NCBI RefSeq assembly: GCF_013031355.1 | Contig: NZ_WPZO01000001.1 | Span: 682,001 to 746,000 of the forward strand | Source of the DNA: Ruegeria arenilitoris | GTDB lineage: Bacteria > Pseudomonadota > Alphaproteobacteria > Rhodobacterales > Rhodobacteraceae | Reading direction: 5' to 3' | Length of the DNA: 64,000 nt | In this document: positions 8,210 through 17,185 of the stretch, piece by piece | Layout of the letters: each line of letters begins with the position of its first letter | How positions within the stretch are numbered: the stretch's first letter is position 1 | Program-made: the position numbers and the translations under genes | Notes under the pieces: generated by a model | Seen by the model: only the letters and a program-made list of their open reading frames with translations | Database searches by the model: none | Told to the model about the DNA's origin: nothing

Positions 8210-9124
8210 ATGCAGGCCCCTGACGATTTCAACCCACCCGCCGGTCCAGCCGTTGAACTGCAGCCGGGCTTGCGCCGCATTCTGGCCCCGAATCCGTCCC
8301 CCATGACCTATCGCGGAACCAATACCTACCTGCTGGGAACCGGCGATCTAGCTGTGATTGACCCCGGGCCATTGAGCGAAGCGCATCTGGAGGCGATTCT
8401 GGACGCCGTACAGCCCGGCCAGCGCATCAGCCATATCATCGTCACCCACAGCCATCTGGACCACTCTCCGCTGGCGCGCCCACTGGCCGAGCGAACCGGC
8501 GCGCCTGTTCTGGCCTTTGGCGGCCCCGAGGCCGGGCGCAGCACGGTGATGACCGAACTGGCGCAAGGCGGGTTGGCGGGCGGCGGCGAAGGCATCGACA
8601 CCGGTTTCCGCCCGGATGTCGAACTGCCCGACGGCGCGCAGATCACCGGTGATGGCTGGCAACTTGAGGTGATTCATACCCCTGGGCATCTGGGAAACCA
8701 CATCGCTTTGGGCTGGGGCGATGTCTGTTTCACCGGCGATCACGTCATGGGATGGGCCAGTTCACTGGTTTCGCCCCCGGACGGGGACCTGACGGATTTC
8801 ATGACCGCCTGCCATCGCCTTCGGGCGCGCGACTGGACGGTGTTTCACTCTGGTCACGGCGCCCCGATTCCCGACCCTGCCGCGCGGCTGGACTGGCTGA
8901 TCAATCACCGCCTGACGCGCGAGGCACAGATTCTGTCGGCCCTCGAATCCCAATCCGGTACGGCCCGGGACCTGGCCGAGCGCATCTATGTGGAAACTCC
9001 GACCGCGCTGTTGCCAGCCGCGGAAAAAAACGTTTTCGCGCATCTGATTGATCTGCTTGGAAAATCGATGGTTGCCACCGATGGAACCCTATCCGCCTCC
9101 GCCCGTTTTCACAGACAATCCTGA
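8210..9124 (+). CDS. Metallo-beta-lactamase-fold hydrolase (LACTB2/glyoxalase II-like)
   Basis: A 304-residue cytoplasmic MBL-fold enzyme with the zinc motif H80-x-H82-x-D84-H85 (THSHLDHS). Further metal ligands lie in HTPGHLGNH and TGDHVMG, and in the late HSGHG segment. The N-terminal NPSPMTYRGTNTYLLG and C-terminal helical winged region match the LACTB2 subgroup, whose members include RNA endonucleases and thioester hydrolases. No substrate can be assigned. It is divergent from the kinase gene, with a 44-bp gap that must hold both promoters. It ends about 40 bp before the tRNA-Asn promoter. Confidence 0.82.
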   Translation: MQAPDDFNPPAGPAVELQPGLRRILAPNPSPMTYRGTNTYLLGTGDLAVIDPGPLSEAHLEAILDAVQPGQRISHIIVTHSHLDHSPLARPLAERTGAPVLAFGGPEAGRSTVMTELAQGGLAGGGEGIDTGFRPDVELPDGAQITGDGWQLEVIHTPGHLGNHIALGWGDVCFTGDHVMGWASSLVSPPDGDLTDFMTACHRLRARDWTVFHSGHGAPIPDPAARLDWLINHRLTREAQILSALESQSGTARDLAERIYVETPTALLPAAEKNVFAHLIDLLGKSMVATDGTLSASARFHRQS

Positions 9125-9163
9125 GTGCGCGAAACTTTTTTGGGAAAACGTCACATTCCCCTC

Positions 9164-9192
9164 TGGACGGCGAAAATCCGGGTTGTTATACG
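9164..9192 (+). promoter_or_regulatory. Promoter of the first tRNA-Asn gene
   Basis: A -35-like TGGACG (9164-9169), a 17-bp spacer and a -10-like TATACG (9187-9192) end 9 bp before the mature tRNA. The same two hexamers with the same spacing precede the second tRNA-Asn copy, although the intervening bases differ. That conservation is the main support. Confidence 0.7.
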
Positions 9193-9201
9193 CCCCTCAG
9201 T

Positions 9202-9276
9202 TCCGGCGTAGCTCAGCGGTAGAGCAGTTGACTGTTAATCAATTGGTCGTAGGTTCGATCCCTACCGCCGGAGCCA
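9202..9276 (+). tRNA. tRNA-Asn (GTT), copy 1
   Basis: A 75-nt cloverleaf with encoded CCA. The acceptor arms TCCGGCG/CGCCGGA pair fully, D stem GCTC/GAGC, anticodon loop CTGTTAA (GTT), T arm GTAGG/CCTAC around TTCGATC, and discriminator G. It is identical over all 75 nt to the copy at 10441-10515. Confidence 0.97.
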
Positions 9277-9491
9277 AAAATCCCCCATTAGATACTCCGT
9301 TTCTTTGCGCTGAACACTTTTGCGTTGCGTGGGGATTGTTGAAGAAACAACCACTCAATCGACCTTCAGTGCAACACGCATTTTGGGTATGAGTTCACAC
9401 TACTTAGCTGGCAGCATTCGTGTATTTTTCACGGTGGACCGTTTACTGAAAAAGTCTACTCGAACTCAGAAACCCACCCGAAGTTCTCACA
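9277..9491. other. AT-richer intergenic stretch after tRNA-Asn copy 1
   Basis: No convincing reading frame, hairpin terminator or repeat was found in these 215 bp. The base composition is visibly poorer in G+C than the flanking core genes, in keeping with the rest of the segment between the two tRNA copies. Confidence 0.4.
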
Positions 9492-10091
9492 TTACGGCAT
9501 TGATAACAAACGAATAATACGAATCAACTTCTCAGCTGGGATCTGAAGGGGTTCTACTTTGAATATGGCCATACGACCTACAAGTTCGGGCTTACTCAGG
9601 AATTCCTCAGCAACTTGCATTCGCGGGCGATCCCCGTAGTCGTCAAACAAAAGCGTTACTGGGCGTTTAATGTTGAATGCCGTAGCCAAAGCACACCCAA
9701 CCCGGAAACGACCATCGACCAGAACTACGTCGGGGTGCTTGAACCCTTCGCTTTGCCAAATTGATAAAGGGTACCTTGGATACAGATCCGCCCTGTCACG
9801 GTTTACAGGAAAACCCCATTTTTTGGTTTGGCCGATATTTACCCATGAAATATTGACCTCAGTTCCTGTGTTGGGTGGATTTTCTTGGAACCAACGTCGC
9901 ATTTTGCGCGCCCATCTCCGGTCACTTTCGACACTAAAGACAGTTTTTGCCTCCATCTCTGCGGCCACCACGGTTGAGCCGCCCGACCCGTATTCAAGAA
10001 TGACAGAAGCCCCCTCGTAATGTTCGCGAAGGGCTTGTTGGGCATCTTCAGGCATCGTCAAAACAGGTTTTTCAAGTTCGGCTGTTTTCAA
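9492..10091 (-). CDS. SAM-methyltransferase-fold protein of unknown target, cargo between two tRNA-Asn genes
   Basis: 199 residues from a TTG start at 10089-10091, chosen because GGAG lies 6 nt upstream (10098-10101). The next ATG, at 10055, would begin at MPEDAQQALREHY. ILEYGSGGSTVVAA is a glycine-rich class I Rossmann motif, FSVESDRRWA gives the acidic end of beta-2, and PDVVLVDGRFRVG resembles motif IV. The protein has neither signal peptide nor membrane segment. Similar small proteins recur in Roseobacter genomes near surface polysaccharide or accessory genes; this is from memory, not a search. Codon use and composition look more AT-rich than in the neighbours, suggesting transfer. The target is unknown and catalytic activity is not certain. 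Confidence 0.68.
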   Translation of the reverse strand: MKTAELEKPVLTMPEDAQQALREHYEGASVILEYGSGGSTVVAAEMEAKTVFSVESDRRWARKMRRWFQENPPNTGTEVNISWVNIGQTKKWGFPVNRDRADLYPRYPLSIWQSEGFKHPDVVLVDGRFRVGCALATAFNIKRPVTLLFDDYGDRPRMQVAEEFLSKPELVGRMAIFKVEPLQIPAEKLIRIIRLLSMP

Positions 10092-10207
10092 TTCGTTCTC
10101 CAGAATTCCTTTGCGGTTTACACCTGACGCCAAAGCGCTAGCCGAATGGCAGGCCTTCGAATTTTTATACTGCAAATCATCCCACCACAATGAACGCAAC
10201 TGGAGTA

Positions 10208-10381
10208 TTATTCAGGTCTAGGCAGAGTGTTTGGCGCCAAGGCGGATACAGGCCCAACATAAAGCAGCCCAATGTCTTCTAGGGTGTTTAGTTGCTCCAG
10301 TACTCTATTCGACGCAGTCTCGAAGGTGATCTCGAACGTGGCTGCAAGGACGCAGATTTCCGACTGGGAAACTTTTCCTAA
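10208..10381 (-). pseudogene. Fragment of a coding sequence without a start codon
   Basis: Read on the minus strand, a frame ends at TAA (10208-10210) and translates to a plausible amphipathic helical protein tail, including EICVLAATFEITFETAS and VLEQLNTLEDIGLLYVG, which resembles a winged-helix (helix-turn-helix plus wing) end. No ATG, GTG or TTG with a ribosome site occurs before the frame runs into the tRNA promoter. It looks like the 3' remnant of a gene cut when the tRNA-flanked segment formed. The parent family is not identified. Confidence 0.35.
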
Positions 10382-10400
10382 AAAATTTTGAGACCCACTC

Positions 10401-10429
10401 TGGACGCCGCAGAAACAGGTTGCTATACG
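10401..10429 (+). promoter_or_regulatory. Promoter of the second tRNA-Asn gene
   Basis: TGGACG (10401-10406), 17 bp, TATACG (10424-10429), ending 11 bp before the tRNA. Both boxes and the spacing are identical to those of copy 1, so the duplication included the promoter. Confidence 0.7.
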
Positions 10430-10440
10430 GCGCGAACCGT

Positions 10441-10515
10441 TCCGGCGTAGCTCAGCGGTAGAGCAGTTGACTGTTAATCAATTGGTCGTAGGTTCGATCC
10501 CTACCGCCGGAGCCA
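10441..10515 (+). tRNA. tRNA-Asn (GTT), copy 2
   Basis: Base-for-base identical to copy 1 (75 nt including CCA), with anticodon GTT in the loop CTGTTAA. It lies 1239 bp downstream in the same orientation and 19 bp before the end of the convergent acyl-CoA ligase gene. Confidence 0.97.
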
Positions 10516-10534
10516 TATCCCCTTCTTTCAAAGT

Positions 10535-12154
10535 TCAGCCCGTCAAGGCGTTCTCGAAATCCGCGCGCAAATTTCGCTTCAGAACCTTGCCGGTGGCGTT
10601 CAATGGCAAGGCATCGACAAACACCACTTTATCCGGCACCTGCCAATTGGCGATCTTGCCGTCGTAGAACGCTAGAATCTCCTCTACGGTCGGTTCTTCC
10701 CCTTCAGCTTTGACCGCGACCAACAGGGGGCGTTCGTCCCATTTCGGATGCGGCACGCCAACCACGGCAGCCGTCGCCAGTTTGGGATGTGCGACGGCGA
10801 TGTTTTCCAACTCAACCGAACTGATCCACTCACCCCCGGATTTGATGATGTCCTTCGAGCGGTCGCGGATGGTCATGTACCCATCGGGGTCCAGCGTGGC
10901 CACATCTCCGGTCGCGAACCAGCCATCCTGCAAAAGTTCTTGATCTTGCATCTGGAAATAGCTGTCCAGCACCCAGAACCCACGCACTAGCAGATCACCC
11001 TGCGTTTCGCCGTCATGCGGCAAGTCATTGCCGTCGTCGTCCACGATCTTCAGCTCAACGCCGTAACAGGGCCGCCCCTGGCTTTCCCGTAGCTTATGCT
11101 GCTTGTCCACTGGCAGGTTGAGGTGTTTGGCCAAGGGCTGGTTTGCGGTGCCCAGAGGGCTCATCTCGCTCATGCCCCAGGCGTGGACGGTATCTACGCC
11201 ATAGGTTTCGCGGAAGGTTTCGATCATCGACGGCGGGCACGCGGCCCCACCGATGACCGTGCGTTCAAGGCTGGCCAGCGTGGTGCCGGACTGCGCCGCA
11301 TAGGCCAACAGCCCCTGCCAGATTGTCGGCACTCCCAAGGCCAGGGTAACGCCATATGTATCGATCAGCTTCACCAAGGCCTCACCATGCAGGTCCGGCC
11401 CCGGCAGCACCAAGCGTGAGCCCGACATGGCGCAGGCATAGGGCGACCCCCAAGCATTCACATGGAACATCGGGACCACGGGCATGACCACATCCATTGC
11501 CGAGAACCCGATCACATCGCGGGTATTCGACCCAAAACTGTGCAGCACGGTCGAGCGATGCGAATACAGTACCCCCTTGGGGTTCCCGGTCGTGCCGGAT
11601 GTGTAACACAGGCTGGACGCAGTGTTTTCGTTGAAGCTGGGCCATTCGAACCCCGCATCACCGGTTTCGATCAGCTCGTCATAGAACTGAACGCCGGGGA
11701 TCTGGGCAACCGCGTCTTCATTCCGGGGCTCCATCAGTACAAAGTATTGAACCTCTGTCAGATGCTCCTGCAACGCGGCCACCAGCGGGATAAAGGTCGC
11801 ATCAAAGAACAGCACCCGATCCTGCGCGTGATTGATGATATAGGTCAGTTGCTCGGGGAACAGGCGCGGATTGACCGTGTGGCAGACGAACCCTGCGCCA
11901 GACGTCGCAAAATAGATTTCAAGGTGCCGCCGGTTATTCCAGGCCATGGTCCCGATCCGGGCCTGCGGCTCCAACCCCAGTTTAGTCAGCGCCGAGGCCA
12001 GTCTCCGCGCGTTGACCGCAACTTCTGCCCAATTTGTCTCGGTCACCGAGCCGTCGGTTTCAACCGAATAAATCTCGGTTTGACCATGATATTTGTCGGC
12101 GTGATTAATCAGCGACGAGATCAGCAATGGCTGCGTCATCATCTGTCCCAGCAT
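10535..12154 (-). CDS. AMP-forming acyl-CoA ligase, DmdB-like (3-methylthiopropionyl-CoA ligase family)
   Basis: 539 residues. Adenylation motifs are present: the phosphate loop YTSGTTGNPKG, a GMSEM segment, TGDVATLDPDGY, the hinge RDRSKDIIKSGGEWIS and the C-terminal catalytic lysine context LPLNATGKVLKR. The ATG at 12154 (MLGQMMTQPLL) is preferred over upstream starts because GGGAGG lies 6 nt before it. The opening and length match DmdB, which activates methylmercaptopropionate in the DMSP demethylation route of Roseobacters; medium-chain fatty acyl-CoA ligases are the alternative. No other dmd gene is nearby. The enzyme is cytoplasmic and makes acyl-AMP and then acyl-CoA. Confidence 0.8.
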   Translation of the reverse strand: MLGQMMTQPLLISSLINHADKYHGQTEIYSVETDGSVTETNWAEVAVNARRLASALTKLGLEPQARIGTMAWNNRRHLEIYFATSGAGFVCHTVNPRLFPEQLTYIINHAQDRVLFFDATFIPLVAALQEHLTEVQYFVLMEPRNEDAVAQIPGVQFYDELIETGDAGFEWPSFNENTASSLCYTSGTTGNPKGVLYSHRSTVLHSFGSNTRDVIGFSAMDVVMPVVPMFHVNAWGSPYACAMSGSRLVLPGPDLHGEALVKLIDTYGVTLALGVPTIWQGLLAYAAQSGTTLASLERTVIGGAACPPSMIETFRETYGVDTVHAWGMSEMSPLGTANQPLAKHLNLPVDKQHKLRESQGRPCYGVELKIVDDDGNDLPHDGETQGDLLVRGFWVLDSYFQMQDQELLQDGWFATGDVATLDPDGYMTIRDRSKDIIKSGGEWISSVELENIAVAHPKLATAAVVGVPHPKWDERPLLVAVKAEGEEPTVEEILAFYDGKIANWQVPDKVVFVDALPLNATGKVLKRNLRADFENALTG

Positions 12155-12285
12155 GGGCGTCCTCCCTTTGGTGGCCCCGCTTCCGTGTGGCGGCACCAAT
12201 TATTGCCTCTCCCTGTTTTTATGACTGTCCGGGTTGTTGAGGCTTTTGCTTGGGGGAAATCCTGCCAATCATTTAATTTTCTGAC

Positions 12286-12320
12286 AATAAAAGAATGCGG
12301 CCTGCCATTACGGCAGGCCG
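12286..12320 (-). terminator. Intrinsic terminator of the zwf-pgl-pgi operon
   Basis: A perfect 9-bp inverted repeat, CGGCCTGCC (12298-12306) and GGCAGGCCG (12312-12320), with a 5-nt loop. On the minus strand it is followed by CATTCTTTTATT. It sits 15 bp past the pgi stop. Confidence 0.85.
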
Positions 12321-12335
12321 TGGGATTACCCGGAC

Positions 12336-13946
12336 CTAATCCCGGTGGCGCATCGCATAGGCGACCAAGGCAGCGGTCGAGCCATCCTTGCCCTCCGCAC
12401 TTTCCTCACCATCCACAATCGGGCCAAGCGAGGTCGCCAGTTCCTTACCGAGTTCCACACCCCACTGGTCAAAGGAATTGATCCCCAGCAACACTCCTTC
12501 GACAAACACGCGGTGTTCATAAAGGGCAATGATCTGGCCCAGCACAAACGGCGTTAGCTTCGGGTAGATCAGGGTCGAAGACGGTCTGTTGCCCGAGAAC
12601 ACGCGGTGGCGGGCCTGACGCTCCAGCTCATCGCCTTGTAAACCCTTTTCGGCCATGCGCTGCCGAGCCTCGTCCAGCGAGCGGCCGCGCATCAGCGCCT
12701 CGGACTGGGCAAGACAATTGGCCAGCAGCAGGCGGTGGTGGTGGGCCAGTTCGGGCTCGTGCCCTTCGGCGGCGACCATGAACTCGCAGGGGATCACGTC
12801 GGTGCCCTGATGGATCAACTGGTAAAATGCGTGCTGGCCATTGGTGCCGGGCTCGCCCCAGACCACCGGACCAGAGGGCATGGTCAGCGAGCTACCATCC
12901 ATGGCGACGGATTTGCCGTTCGATTCCATCTCAAGCTGTTGAAAATAGGCCGGCAGGCGCAACAGGCGTTGGTCATAGGGCAGAACCGCGCGGCTGGTAT
13001 GGCCCAGAATTTGTCGGTGCCAGATGCCAACCAACGCCAGCATCACCGGCATGTTCTCAGCCCAGTGCGCGGCTCGGAAATGTGCGTCCATCGCCTGCCC
13101 ACCGCGCAGGAAGGCGTCAAAAGCGTTGGAACCCACGGCGATCATAACGGGCAGACCCACGGGCCCCCAAACCGAGTAACGCCCGCCGACCCAATCGGCA
13201 AAGCCGAACACATGGTTTTCGGGGATTCCGAAGGCTTCGGTCTTGTCCACGGCGCTGGACACGGCGGCGAATTGTTTGGTCGGATCACCGCCGCCGTCCA
13301 CCATCCAGGCCCGCGCAGTGCGCGCGTTGGTCATGGTTTCGATGGTGGTGAATGTCTTGGACGCCACGATCACCAGCGTCCGCGTCGGATCAAGCTGGCG
13401 CAGCGTATCGGCGATATGGGCGCCGTCCACATTGGACACATAGTGCAGCCGCGGGCCGTCGTGATACGGGGCCAGCGCATGGGTTGCCATCACCGGCCCC
13501 AGATCGGAACCGCCAATGCCGATATTTACCACATCGGTAAAGTTGCCCCCTGCCCCGGTAATCGCACCGCCGCGCACCTCTTCGGCAAAGACACGCATCC
13601 GCTGCAACGTGTCCAGCACGTCCGGCATCACGTCCAGACCGTCAACCTCGACCGGGCCGCCATCCAGATTGCGCAGCGCCGTGTGCAGCACAGCCCGCCC
13701 TTCCGTTTCGTTGATCTTTTCACCCGAGAACATCGCCTCGCGCCGTTCGACCAGTCCGGCCGCATCGCAAAGCTGGATCAGAGCGTCCCGGATATCCGCG
13801 TCAATCTGGGTTTTCGAGTAGTCAAACAGCAGATCGCCGGTCGAGGCCGAAAAAGCCCCGGCCCGGTTCGAATCGTTGCCAAACAGACCTAGGATGGTCT
13901 GATCTTTATGTTCGTCGGCCAGGGTGGAAAGTTTGTCCAATTGCAT
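12336..13946 (-). CDS. pgi: Glucose-6-phosphate isomerase
   Basis: 536 residues. Signatures of the family are [24 protein letters not shown] (which carries the catalytic-site signature) and [14 protein letters not shown] near the C-terminus with the active-site lysine. It interconverts glucose-6-phosphate and fructose-6-phosphate in the cytoplasm. It is the last gene of a minus-strand operon, 5 bp after pgl, and is closed by a strong terminator. The grouping with zwf and pgl fits Roseobacters, which use the Entner-Doudoroff pathway for glucose. Confidence 0.97.
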   Translation of the reverse strand: MQLDKLSTLADEHKDQTILGLFGNDSNRAGAFSASTGDLLFDYSKTQIDADIRDALIQLCDAAGLVERREAMFSGEKINETEGRAVLHTALRNLDGGPVEVDGLDVMPDVLDTLQRMRVFAEEVRGGAITGAGGNFTDVVNIGIGGSDLGPVMATHALAPYHDGPRLHYVSNVDGAHIADTLRQLDPTRTLVIVASKTFTTIETMTNARTARAWMVDGGGDPTKQFAAVSSAVDKTEAFGIPENHVFGFADWVGGRYSVWGPVGLPVMIAVGSNAFDAFLRGGQAMDAHFRAAHWAENMPVMLALVGIWHRQILGHTSRAVLPYDQRLLRLPAYFQQLEMESNGKSVAMDGSSLTMPSGPVVWGEPGTNGQHAFYQLIHQGTDVIPCEFMVAAEGHEPELAHHHRLLLANCLAQSEALMRGRSLDEARQRMAEKGLQGDELERQARHRVFSGNRPSSTLIYPKLTPFVLGQIIALYEHRVFVEGVLLGINSFDQWGVELGKELATSLGPIVDGEESAEGKDGSTAALVAYAMRHRD

Positions 13947-13951
13947 CGCGC

Positions 13952-14623
13952 CTACTCCGCCCAGTGAACCGTCATACCACCGAGCACCGCCGCAATGGGC
14001 GCTTCTTCCGGCGGCAGGGACATGGCTTGTTCCAGCGCGTCCCGCTTGGCCGCGCCAAAAATGATAAGATGTTTCGACAAGGCGCCATCCAGCACCGGAG
14101 CAGTCAGCGTGATCCGCGGTTCAGGCTGCACGTCAGTCCGCGCCACGGCCAGCGGGCGCGCATGGCTGTCCAACGCGGCCTCAAGCCCATCCATGCCCGG
14201 GAACAGAGACGCGGTGTGCATGTCCTCGCCCATCCCCAACACGACAACCGACAAGGGGCGGATCGGCGTTATCAGGCTTTCAAGTTCGGGCAGCACGTCC
14301 TCGGGTTCTTCGCCGGGAACATAAAGGGGGATGTACTGCGCCGCCGCGGCGCGGTTGGTCAGCAACCGTTCACGGATCAGACGTTCGTTCGAACGCTCAT
14401 GGTCGCCCGGCACACAGCGTTCATCCGTGGGCAGAACCCGCACCCGGTCCCATTCCAGATTGGCCGCGCACAAGACGTCGAAAACCGGGCCGGGTGTGGT
14501 GCCTCCCGGAACCGCCATCGAGACCACGTCATGATGCAGCAAGGCCGATTCCAGCTCGCCCGCCAACTCATTTGCAACGTCGATGGCCAGCATATCCCTG
14601 TCGGCGTATTCTTGTAGTTTCAT
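13952..14623 (-). CDS. pgl: 6-phosphogluconolactonase
   Basis: A 223-residue protein of the glucosamine-6-phosphate isomerase/6-phosphogluconolactonase superfamily (DevB/SOL type). [14 protein letters not shown] near residue 40, [21 protein letters not shown] and [16 protein letters not shown] are the family motifs. It hydrolyses the lactone made by Zwf. Its start overlaps the zwf stop by 4 bp (ATGA) and its stop is 5 bp from pgi, so the three are coupled. Confidence 0.93.
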   Translation of the reverse strand: MKLQEYADRDMLAIDVANELAGELESALLHHDVVSMAVPGGTTPGPVFDVLCAANLEWDRVRVLPTDERCVPGDHERSNERLIRERLLTNRAAAAQYIPLYVPGEEPEDVLPELESLITPIRPLSVVVLGMGEDMHTASLFPGMDGLEAALDSHARPLAVARTDVQPEPRITLTAPVLDGALSKHLIIFGAAKRDALEQAMSLPPEEAPIAAVLGGMTVHWAE

Positions 14624-16068
14624 GGGTTTATCCCTTGCCAGCGGCGACCGTCTCGTTTCATCAGCAGCTCGGCGTCGCCCGGGCCTGTGCTGCCGCTTTC
14701 ATAAGGTTTGGGGACATCCCCACGCGCCTGCCAGCCCGCGATGATCGGGTCGGTCCAAGCCCATGCGGCCTCGACCTCGTCCCCGCGCATAAACAGGGTC
14801 TGGTTGCCGCGGATCACGTCCATCACCAGACGTTCATAAGCGTCCGGCGGGTCTTGATTTTCCGGCCCCAGCGCCTCGGCAAAACTCATGTCCAATGGCA
14901 CGTCCACCAGGCGCATACCACCCGGACCCGGCTCTTTGATCGTCACCTTCAGCGTGATGCCCTCGTTCGGTTGCAGCCTGATCGACAGCACGTTGGCATG
15001 TCGCCCGGCATCCGCGCCAAAGATCGAATGCGGCGCGTCCTTGAACATCACGTTGATCACCGAGGACCGTGCCACCAAACGCTTGCCCGTGCGCAGATAG
15101 AACGGCGTACCCGCCCACCGCCAGTTGCTGACATGCGTCTTGAGCGCCACATAGCTTTCAGTCGTCGAGCGCGGATTGCCCACGACCTCGCGATAACTGG
15201 GGCCGTCACCTTCAAATTGACCGCGCACGATATGATGCGGCTCAACCGAGTCCAACGCACGGATCACTTTCAGCTTTTCGTCGCGTACCGCGTCCGGGTC
15301 GAACTTGGCGGGAGGCTCCATCGCGATCAGACAAAGCAACTGCATCAGGTGGTTCTGCACCATGTCGCGCATGGCACCCGCACGATCATAGTAGTCTTCG
15401 CGCCCGTCGATACCAACGGATTCGGCCACCGTAATCTGAATGTGATCGACATACTGGCTGTTCCACAACGGCTCGAACAGCATGTTGCCGAACCGCACGG
15501 CCATCAGGTTCTGGACGGTTTCCTTGCCCAGGTAATGATCGATCCGGTAAATCTGCCCTTCGGTAAAATGCCTGGCCAGCGTTGCATTCAATGCCCGGGC
15601 GCTTTCCAGATCGTGACCGAATGGTTTTTCCACGACAATTCGTGTCTGCTTGGTCGCCAGTTTGTGCGACTTGATGCTTTCCGCCAAAGGACCAAACAGC
15701 CGCGGACCGACCGAGAAATAGAATGCCCGCACCCGATCGACGGTCAGCTTTTCTGCCAGCAGGTCCCATCCCTCGTCCGACAGCGCATCCAACGGTACAT
15801 AGTCGACCCGCTGAAGGAAGCTGCTCAGCGCATCGGCGTCCTGACACTGCTTGGCCGCGTAGGTGCGCAACGATTCGGCGACAATGTCCCGGAACGCATC
15901 CCGGTCGTAAACCGCGCGGGCGGCACCGATGATCTGCACGTCGTCGGGCCATTGGCCCGAACAGAACCTTCGAAACAGCGCCGGAAGGATCTTGCGCTGC
16001 GCAAGATCGCCGGTACTGCCGAAAATGACCAGATCGAACGGGTCAACAGGGATGACACGAGAAACCAT
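14620..16068 (-). CDS. zwf: Glucose-6-phosphate 1-dehydrogenase
   Basis: 482 residues. The N-terminal dinucleotide fold is FGSTGDLAQRKILPALF, and the substrate site signature is RIDHYLGKETVQNL. VEKPFGHDLESA is also diagnostic. It oxidises glucose-6-phosphate with NADP or NAD. It is the first gene of the zwf-pgl-pgi operon; the promoter should lie in the 163 bp between it and the divergent radical SAM gene at 16232. Confidence 0.97.
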   Translation of the reverse strand: MVSRVIPVDPFDLVIFGSTGDLAQRKILPALFRRFCSGQWPDDVQIIGAARAVYDRDAFRDIVAESLRTYAAKQCQDADALSSFLQRVDYVPLDALSDEGWDLLAEKLTVDRVRAFYFSVGPRLFGPLAESIKSHKLATKQTRIVVEKPFGHDLESARALNATLARHFTEGQIYRIDHYLGKETVQNLMAVRFGNMLFEPLWNSQYVDHIQITVAESVGIDGREDYYDRAGAMRDMVQNHLMQLLCLIAMEPPAKFDPDAVRDEKLKVIRALDSVEPHHIVRGQFEGDGPSYREVVGNPRSTTESYVALKTHVSNWRWAGTPFYLRTGKRLVARSSVINVMFKDAPHSIFGADAGRHANVLSIRLQPNEGITLKVTIKEPGPGGMRLVDVPLDMSFAEALGPENQDPPDAYERLVMDVIRGNQTLFMRGDEVEAAWAWTDPIIAGWQARGDVPKPYESGSTGPGDAELLMKRDGRRWQGINP

Positions 16069-16231
16069 GTGTTTTCCCTACCTTACCCCTGCGGTCATGT
16101 CTAATGTTAGCGCCATCATTTTTTGATTTTTTCCGATCATCAAAACTCTGTCAGGTCCGGCCTGCTGCCCTTAACTAACCTGTGTCGAAGCGCTAAGTCA
16201 GCACTGAGACACCAAAGAACCGGATACCGGA

Positions 16232-17185
16232 ATGAAAGACAACGCCTCTCAAAGCGCCAATATCGGCAAGTTTCAGAACAAATTGGTGACAGCAGACGGG
16301 CAAACGCGGGCCTCGGTGCCGCTCAGCAACCCCGAGACGCTTTGGTTCAACACCGGAACCTTGTGCAACATCGAGTGCCTCAACTGCTATATCGAAAGCA
16401 GCCCGACCAATGACGCGCTCGTCTATATCACCGCTGATGAGGTGCGGGATTATCTGGATCAGATCAAAGACCGTAACTGGCCTGTGCGTGAGATCGGGTT
16501 CACTGGCGGTGAGCCCTTTATGAACCCTCAGATGATCGACATGACCCGCGCCTGTCTTGAGCGCGGGTACGAGGTATTGATCCTGACGAATGCGATGCAG
16601 CCGATGATGCGCCGCAAGGTGCAAGACGGTCTGGTGGAGCTGCAACGTGACTTTGGAGACAAGCTGACGCTGCGGATTTCCGTCGATCACTACCGACCCG
16701 AATTGCATGACGAAGAGCGCGGCAAAGGCAGTTTCGCCAAGACCCTGACTGGGATGGAATGGCTGCGCGACCACGGGTTCAACATGGCGGTTGCCGGACG
16801 CACAGTTTGGGGCGACACCGACTCCGAAAGCCGCGCCGGATACGCCGCCTTTTTTGCGAAACATGGTTTCGAGATCGACGCACAAAATCCCGGCCAGACC
16901 GTTCTGTTCCCCGAGATGGATAAAACTGTCGAAGTCCCCGAAATCACCACCGCCTGCTGGGGCATCCTGAACAAATCGCCTGACGCCGTGATGTGCGCCA
17001 GTGCTCGCATGGTCGTGAAACGCAAGGGCGCGGACCGTCCGGCGGTTCTGGCCTGCACCCTGCTGCCTTATGCGCCTGAATTCGAGATGGGGCACACCCT
17101 GGCCGAAGCCGAAGCGGACGTGCACCTGAACCATCCGCATTGCGCGAAATTCTGTGTATTGGGTGGGGCCAGTTGCTCGGGCTGA
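16232..17185 (+). CDS. Radical SAM protein of unknown function
   Basis: 317 residues. The [4Fe-4S]-SAM motif is C45-N-I-E-C49-L-N-C52 (C-x3-C-x2-C), followed by GFTGGEPFMNP, the glycine-rich SAM contact, and ILTNAM. The C-terminus carries extra cysteines, including C-A-K-F-C and a final A-S-C-S-G, suggesting a second, auxiliary cluster as in SPASM/twitch proteins, although the pattern is short. No peptide substrate gene, carrier or partner enzyme is next to it; it is divergent from zwf and abuts the convergent SYLF gene (stop to stop with no gap). The upstream ribosome site is weak. The reaction is unknown. Confidence 0.8.
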   Translation: MKDNASQSANIGKFQNKLVTADGQTRASVPLSNPETLWFNTGTLCNIECLNCYIESSPTNDALVYITADEVRDYLDQIKDRNWPVREIGFTGGEPFMNPQMIDMTRACLERGYEVLILTNAMQPMMRRKVQDGLVELQRDFGDKLTLRISVDHYRPELHDEERGKGSFAKTLTGMEWLRDHGFNMAVAGRTVWGDTDSESRAGYAAFFAKHGFEIDAQNPGQTVLFPEMDKTVEVPEITTACWGILNKSPDAVMCASARMVVKRKGADRPAVLACTLLPYAPEFEMGHTLAEAEADVHLNHPHCAKFCVLGGASCSG

